Origin: JAVKBW01 sp040222995
GTDB lineage: Bacteria > Pseudomonadota > Alphaproteobacteria > UBA8366 > Aestuariispiraceae
Assembly (NCBI GenBank): GCA_040222995.1
Contig: JAVKBW010000019.1
Coordinates: forward strand, 62,001-126,000
DNA length: 64,000 nucleotides
Direction: 5' to 3'
In this document: piece by piece, positions 60,464-64,000 of the stretch
Layout of the letters: every line of letters starts with the position of its first letter
How positions within the stretch are numbered: the stretch's first letter is position 1
The notes under the pieces: model-generated
Databases searched by the model: none
What the model saw: the letters and a program-made list of their open reading frames with translations, nothing else
Told to the model about the DNA's origin: nothing
Program-made: the position numbers and the translations under genes

Positions 60464-61663
60464 ATGTTCAAGACACCGGCGACTCTGGCCCTGACATTCT
60501 CCTGCGTCGGGCATTTTCTGTTTCATTATTTCGCGGCGATGTATTTCACCATCGTTATCGCGTTGGATCGCGCCTGGCCGACGTCTTACGAAAACCTGAT
60601 CGAACTCTGGACCCCGGCGGCGATCCTGATCGGGCTTGCCGCCCTGCCGGCGGGCCGGCTTGGCGATGTCTGGAGCGCGCCCGGCATGCTGATCATCATG
60701 TTCTTCGGCATGGGGGCGGCGACGGCAGCCTGCGGCTTTGCCGATACGGAATGGATGCTGCTCGGGTTTCTGGCCTGTATCGGTCTGTTCGGCGCGATTT
60801 ATCACCCGGTCGGCATTTCCTGGCTGGTGCGTTCGTCTGGCGGGGCGACCGGCAAGAAACTGGCGATAAACGGCGTTGCCGGCGGGCTTGGCGCGGCGGC
60901 GGCCGGCGGCATAACCGGCCTGTTTCTGGAAATTGCGGACTGGCGCGCCGCTTTCATCGTGCCGGGCGTGATCTGCGTCCTGTGCGGTTTTGCGATGCTG
61001 TACTGTCTGCGGGCCGGGCTGATCGAAGGTGAAACCGGCGAGAATGCAAAACGCAAGACCGCCGGCAAGGGCAACATGCGGGCCTTCGCGCTTCTGCTGC
61101 TGCCGATGTTCGCCATCGGGTTGATTTACAACACCACGCAGGCCGCCATGCCGAAACTGTTCGAGGAAGGCCTGGTCGACATGCTGGGCGGCAACCTTGC
61201 CCTGGTCGGCCTGCTGGTCGCCGCCGTCTACGTTGCCGGGGCGGTAATGCAGTTTCTGGGTGGACATCTGGCGGATCGTTATCCGCTTAAATTCGTCTAC
61301 CTGGTGTGCTGGCTGGGCATGATCCCGATGCTGTTCCTGATGGCGATGACCGGCAACGTGTTGCTGTTTGCGGTATCCGCCCTGATGGTTGTGCTGAACA
61401 CCAGCGCGCTGCCGTCTGAAAACATGCTGCTGTCACGGTTCGCACCGTCAAACCATCAGGGCCTGGCTTTCGGAATCAAGTTTGTGCTCGCCTTCGGCGC
61501 GGCTCCACTCGGCGTTCTACTGATTTCCTGGACGCGCGAGGCGACCGGCAGCTTCTCGCCGCTGCTCACCGGCATGGCTATTCTGGCGACGGTCACCATT
61601 CTGGCGATTTTACTTCTGCCCGGGGATGCCCCGCCCGACACGGTGGAAGCGCCGGCGGAATGA
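60464..61663 (+). CDS. Major facilitator superfamily transporter
   Basis: This 399-residue protein has twelve hydrophobic segments with a break near residue 190 and a motif A-like GGHLADRYPLKFVYL in the second half and AGRLGDVWSAPGMLI in the first. It is an MFS secondary transporter of unknown substrate. The start at 60464 follows the preceding gene by two bases, so it belongs with the aminotransferase and sulfotransferase-like genes, and may export or import their product or substrate. It is convergent with hisI. Confidence 0.87.
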   Translation: MFKTPATLALTFSCVGHFLFHYFAAMYFTIVIALDRAWPTSYENLIELWTPAAILIGLAALPAGRLGDVWSAPGMLIIMFFGMGAATAACGFADTEWMLLGFLACIGLFGAIYHPVGISWLVRSSGGATGKKLAINGVAGGLGAAAAGGITGLFLEIADWRAAFIVPGVICVLCGFAMLYCLRAGLIEGETGENAKRKTAGKGNMRAFALLLLPMFAIGLIYNTTQAAMPKLFEEGLVDMLGGNLALVGLLVAAVYVAGAVMQFLGGHLADRYPLKFVYLVCWLGMIPMLFLMAMTGNVLLFAVSALMVVLNTSALPSENMLLSRFAPSNHQGLAFGIKFVLAFGAAPLGVLLISWTREATGSFSPLLTGMAILATVTILAILLLPGDAPPDTVEAPAE

Positions 61664-61667
61664 TCGG

Positions 61668-62072
61668 CTAGTTTTTCAGCTTTTTCTCGCCGGTCTGTTC
61701 CAGACCGTCCACGCCGACCTTGCGGTAGAAGCAGGTGCGGTAGCCGACATGGCAGCAACCGCCATCCCCCTGCGGCAATACCTTGAGCCAGATGGCGTCC
61801 TGATCGCAATCCGTCAGCATTTCGACGACGGCCTGAATCTGCCCGCTGGTTGCACCCTTGTGCCACAGTTCCTGCCGGCTGCGGCTCCAGTAATGCGCTT
61901 CGCCGGTTTTGCGCGTCGCGTCAATCGCTTCGGCATTCATATAGGCGACCATCAGGGGGGCGCCGGTCTCCGCATGGGTGACGACGGCGGGAATTAAACC
62001 GTTGGCGTCGAAGACCGGATCGAACACCGATCCTTCCTCGCGGTCATGGCGGCTTGAAACTTTATCGATCAT
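61668..62072 (-). CDS. hisI: Phosphoribosyl-AMP cyclohydrolase
   Basis: This 134-residue protein matches monofunctional HisI: LMVAYMNAEAIDATRKTGEAHYWSRSRQELWHKGATSGQ, a zinc/magnesium site DCDQDA and the Cys ligands GGCCHVGYRTCFYR. It opens the purine ring of phosphoribosyl-AMP in step three of histidine synthesis. The hisE function must lie elsewhere. The gene is solitary and convergent with the MFS gene. Confidence 0.94.
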   Translation of the reverse strand: MIDKVSSRHDREEGSVFDPVFDANGLIPAVVTHAETGAPLMVAYMNAEAIDATRKTGEAHYWSRSRQELWHKGATSGQIQAVVEMLTDCDQDAIWLKVLPQGDGGCCHVGYRTCFYRKVGVDGLEQTGEKKLKN

Positions 62073-62118
62073 CTACTGTTCCTCTGCTTTCGAAGCGGCA
62101 CATTAGAGATTGGCAGCC

Positions 62119-63048
62119 TTAGATAAAAGTCCCGGCGAGGGTAACCGGCAAGCCGCCGAGACCGGTCTTGAAATGGGCGACGCCGGGGGCGGTTTTCGGG
62201 TCTCTTCCACCAATGTCGAACGCTTCGACGCCGCTCTCTTTCAGGTGAATGATTCCTCTCCATAACAGAAGGTTATGGGGATTTTCTTTCCTGATATCGG
62301 AACTTGACCAGCCGACCTGATAGGTTGCGCAGACTCCGGTTCGTATGAACAGAACGGCGGCGACGGGCGCCCTGTCGAGATGGGCGGTGGCGACGCAGAG
62401 CTCTTCCGGCGTCAAACGTTCGAGCACGGCGGCCGGCGGACCGGAATAGGCGATTTCCTTCTTGTGGCGTTCGTATTGCGCCAGCAGCCAGGATGGATCG
62501 TTCGAGAAACTGACCGAAAGGTCGCCCTGCACCGCCTTGCGAAGCTGGTTGCGCCACTTGCCGTCCATGCCGGCCATCAGCGTTTCTTCAGAAGGCCGGA
62601 GGTCGAGCCACGCCGTCTGGTAACCGGCGAGAATCCGGTTCAACCCGGTTTCAGACAGGATCGACCGAACGGCTTCGCTGTCCGGCAGATCGGGCATCAG
62701 CGTACACCAGTTGAGCTTCCATGCGGGGAAGGCCTTCTTGATTGCGGTCAGGGCGGCGATCTGTTCGGGCAGGATGGCGGTCCTGTCGAAGATCGGTCCC
62801 TGGATTGTTTTCACCTGCCGGCATCCCGGGGCAATGCGTCGGATAAAGAGCTGGGCGAGGCCAATGACATCACGGTTCGCTATAACAAAACCGCGCCGGA
62901 CAGCGCCGCCTTCGACGGCGACGGTCGCCTCGCCGAAGGACCATGAATGGAACGGATTTGCACGCGGACAGCGGTTAAGGTGGCGGTTCCAGTCGCTTTC
63001 GGATATGTCGGTCGGGGACCCGGCCCAGCGGATGCTTATGGACCGCAT
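62119..63048 (-). CDS. GNAT/FemAB-like acyltransferase
   Basis: This 309-residue protein has two GNAT-like halves as in FemAB-type peptidoglycan bridge enzymes. Features include NPFHSWSFGEATVAVEGG, GPIFDRTAILPEQIAALTAIKKAFPAWKLNW, TAWLDLRPSEETLMAGMDGKWRNQLRKA (a FemAB hallmark) and VAAVLFIRTGVCATYQVGWSS. It may attach an amino acid to a cell-wall or lipid substrate using aminoacyl-tRNA, or be a related acyltransferase. The frame is open to 63402, but the recognisable protein begins at the ATG at 63048, and the upstream part overlaps the small membrane protein gene on the other strand. Confidence 0.75.
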   Translation of the reverse strand: MRSISIRWAGSPTDISESDWNRHLNRCPRANPFHSWSFGEATVAVEGGAVRRGFVIANRDVIGLAQLFIRRIAPGCRQVKTIQGPIFDRTAILPEQIAALTAIKKAFPAWKLNWCTLMPDLPDSEAVRSILSETGLNRILAGYQTAWLDLRPSEETLMAGMDGKWRNQLRKAVQGDLSVSFSNDPSWLLAQYERHKKEIAYSGPPAAVLERLTPEELCVATAHLDRAPVAAVLFIRTGVCATYQVGWSSSDIRKENPHNLLLWRGIIHLKESGVEAFDIGGRDPKTAPGVAHFKTGLGGLPVTLAGTFI

Positions 63049-63081
63049 CGGACCGGTCCTGAGCAGACGGGGGAAACGGCA

Positions 63082-63387
63082 ATGGCGCGCCGGTCGAACA
63101 AGAAAACAAAGGCGACAGCAGCGGCTTCGGCCACACTGAAGGGACGGGAAACGACGGCCCCGCGCAAGATCGAGGACCCGACCACCGCGGAAATTATCGC
63201 CAATGCCGATCGCTCCCGAGCTCCGAAAAAGGAAAAGTTCCTCGACCGGAGACTGGGCCGGAGCCGTCTGACATGGCGCGCGGTTTTGTTGTTCATGCTG
63301 GCCTGTATCCTCCTGGATATCGGGCTTTACGCCGTTTTTGAGCTCGGTCTGGGCAAGTGTTACGGGATTCTTTGCCTGCTGAACTGA
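63082..63387 (+). CDS. Small basic membrane protein, hypothetical
   Basis: This 101-residue protein has a Lys/Arg/Ala-rich N-terminal half (ARRSNKKTKATAAASA) and one hydrophobic helix near residues 70-95 (AVLLFMLACILLDIGLYAVFEL) ending with two Cys residues. The ATG at 63082 is preceded by GGGGGAAA. I do not recognise a family. The layout suggests a tail-anchored inner-membrane protein. It is divergent from the GNAT/FemAB-like gene. Confidence 0.6.
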   Translation: MARRSNKKTKATAAASATLKGRETTAPRKIEDPTTAEIIANADRSRAPKKEKFLDRRLGRSRLTWRAVLLFMLACILLDIGLYAVFELGLGKCYGILCLLN

Positions 63388-63664
63388 TCCGGCGCAAGCC
63401 ATGCCCTAGCCATAACGATGTTCGCGGCCCGGTTTCGCGATAATGGAAAACGGCGGTAACATTATACCGCTAACCTAGATAACTGTTTTTATTGATGGAA
63501 ATCGCACTGAAATGGTTTGACTTAACCCAAACCGACCAGTAGATACCCGCCCGACGTCATCGGTACGCCACGCGTTCCGGCAGACGGAAGAAACAACGGA
63601 ATGATACCGGAAAACGGCGGAGATAATCGCGGCGACCGGACGAAACAGCAAGGACAAGGCTGAA
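63388..63664 (+). promoter_or_regulatory. rplM leader/promoter region with a hairpin
   Basis: This 277-base non-coding region precedes rplM. A six-base-pair inverted repeat GCGGTA-ACATTA-TACCGC lies at 63453-63470. It could be an operator, a terminator remnant or part of a leader. No ribosomal-protein autoregulatory structure could be identified by eye. Confidence 0.4.
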
Positions 63665-64000
63665 ATGAAAACCTATTCGATGAAGCCGTCGGAAGTGAAC
63701 AAGCAGTGGTTCGTGATCGATGCGGACGGCATGGTGCTGGGCCGCATGGCGACCGAAATTGCGAAGATCCTCCGCGGCAAGCACAAGGCCGGTTACACCC
63801 CGCATGTGGATTGCGGCGACAATGTCATCGTCATCAATGCCGAGAAGGTTCACCTGACGGGCCGCAAGCGGACCGACAAGGTCTACTACTGGCATACCGG
63901 TCATCCCGGCGGCATCAAGAGCCGCACGGCGGAACAGATCCTGGAAGGCGAGTTTCCGGAGCGGGTTGTTCACAAGGCGGTTGAACGCATGGTTCCGCGC
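63665..64000 (+). CDS. rplM: 50S ribosomal protein L13 (partial, C-terminus outside window)
   Basis: The first 112 residues are visible and match L13: WFVIDADGMVLGRMATEIAKILRGKHKAGYTPHVDCGDNVIVINAEKVHLTGRK and YYWHTGHPGGIKSRTAEQIL. L13 binds 23S rRNA early in large-subunit assembly. The ATG at 63665 follows AAGG at a suitable distance. The frame is open at the right edge; rpsI would be expected next. Confidence 0.96.
   Translation, partial: MKTYSMKPSEVNKQWFVIDADGMVLGRMATEIAKILRGKHKAGYTPHVDCGDNVIVINAEKVHLTGRKRTDKVYYWHTGHPGGIKSRTAEQILEGEFPERVVHKAVERMVPR

Noticed and set aside
1..64000. Prophage, insertion sequence, integron or CRISPR array
   Set aside because: No integrase, transposase, terminal inverted repeats, att-like duplication beside the tRNA, or regularly spaced repeats were seen.

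Overview
The window looks like chromosomal DNA of a Gram-negative alphaproteobacterium, probably a free-living respiring Rhodospirillales-type organism. The evidence is the gene order NYN protein - rpoZ - rsh - DUF2062 - acpS - lepB - rnc - era, the visibly high G+C (estimated by eye), and the abundance of periplasmic and outer-membrane proteins. No prophage, insertion sequence or CRISPR array was seen. One tRNA (Gln, anticodon CTG) is present.

Layout. 1-1800: sulfur-related genes (TIGR02186-like protein, TauE/SafE permease, TusA-like protein). 1800-7350: an isolated FliN, an MscS channel, a receiver-like protein without its phosphoacceptor Asp, a polytopic membrane protein and a Maf/DUF115 glycosyltransferase. 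7360-9780: an unknown protein, a nitroreductase and a Gfo/Idh/MocA oxidoreductase. 9890-14770: a four-subunit succinate dehydrogenase/fumarate reductase in the order B-C-D-A, convergent with a two-subunit class I fumarase. 14860-22130: lipoprotein, tRNA-Gln, Ppx/GppA, rlmE, guaB, RsmB-like methyltransferase, guaA.

22530-34330 is the outstanding region: seven genes that look like an electron-transfer chain from NAD(P)H in the cytoplasm to the cell surface, or the reverse. They encode (1) an FHA - transmembrane - ferredoxin-NAD(P)H reductase - [2Fe-2S] fusion; (2) two cyclic-nucleotide-binding-like domains fused to a four-cluster ferredoxin; (3) a five-helix membrane protein with two His pairs placed as in diheme cytochromes b; (4) a membrane-anchored decaheme cytochrome c with a Cys-rich N-terminal domain; (5) a pentaheme cytochrome with a long heme-free C-terminal part; (6) an outer-membrane beta-barrel; (7) a tetraheme cytochrome in its own transcription unit. 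The ferredoxin gene carries an in-frame TGA exactly where the fourth Cys ligand of its third cluster should be. It is either a selenocysteine codon, a nonsense mutation or a sequence error.

34400-46810: a peptidase-like protein, gamma-glutamyltransferase, then a GlxA/CdhR-type regulator divergent from a carnitine / gamma-butyrobetaine catabolic operon (BKACE, carnitine dehydrogenase, acyl-CoA dehydrogenase, ADP-forming type CoA ligase, enoyl-CoA hydratase), followed by a choline-dehydrogenase-like GMC enzyme and a HisA-like protein. 46990-56880: malate synthase G, uracil-DNA glycosylase and the rpoZ-to-era housekeeping block. 57030-64000: orphan Tat-type substrate-binding protein, class IV aminotransferase with a sulfotransferase-like partner, MFS transporter, hisI, a GNAT/FemAB-like protein, a small membrane protein and the start of rplM.
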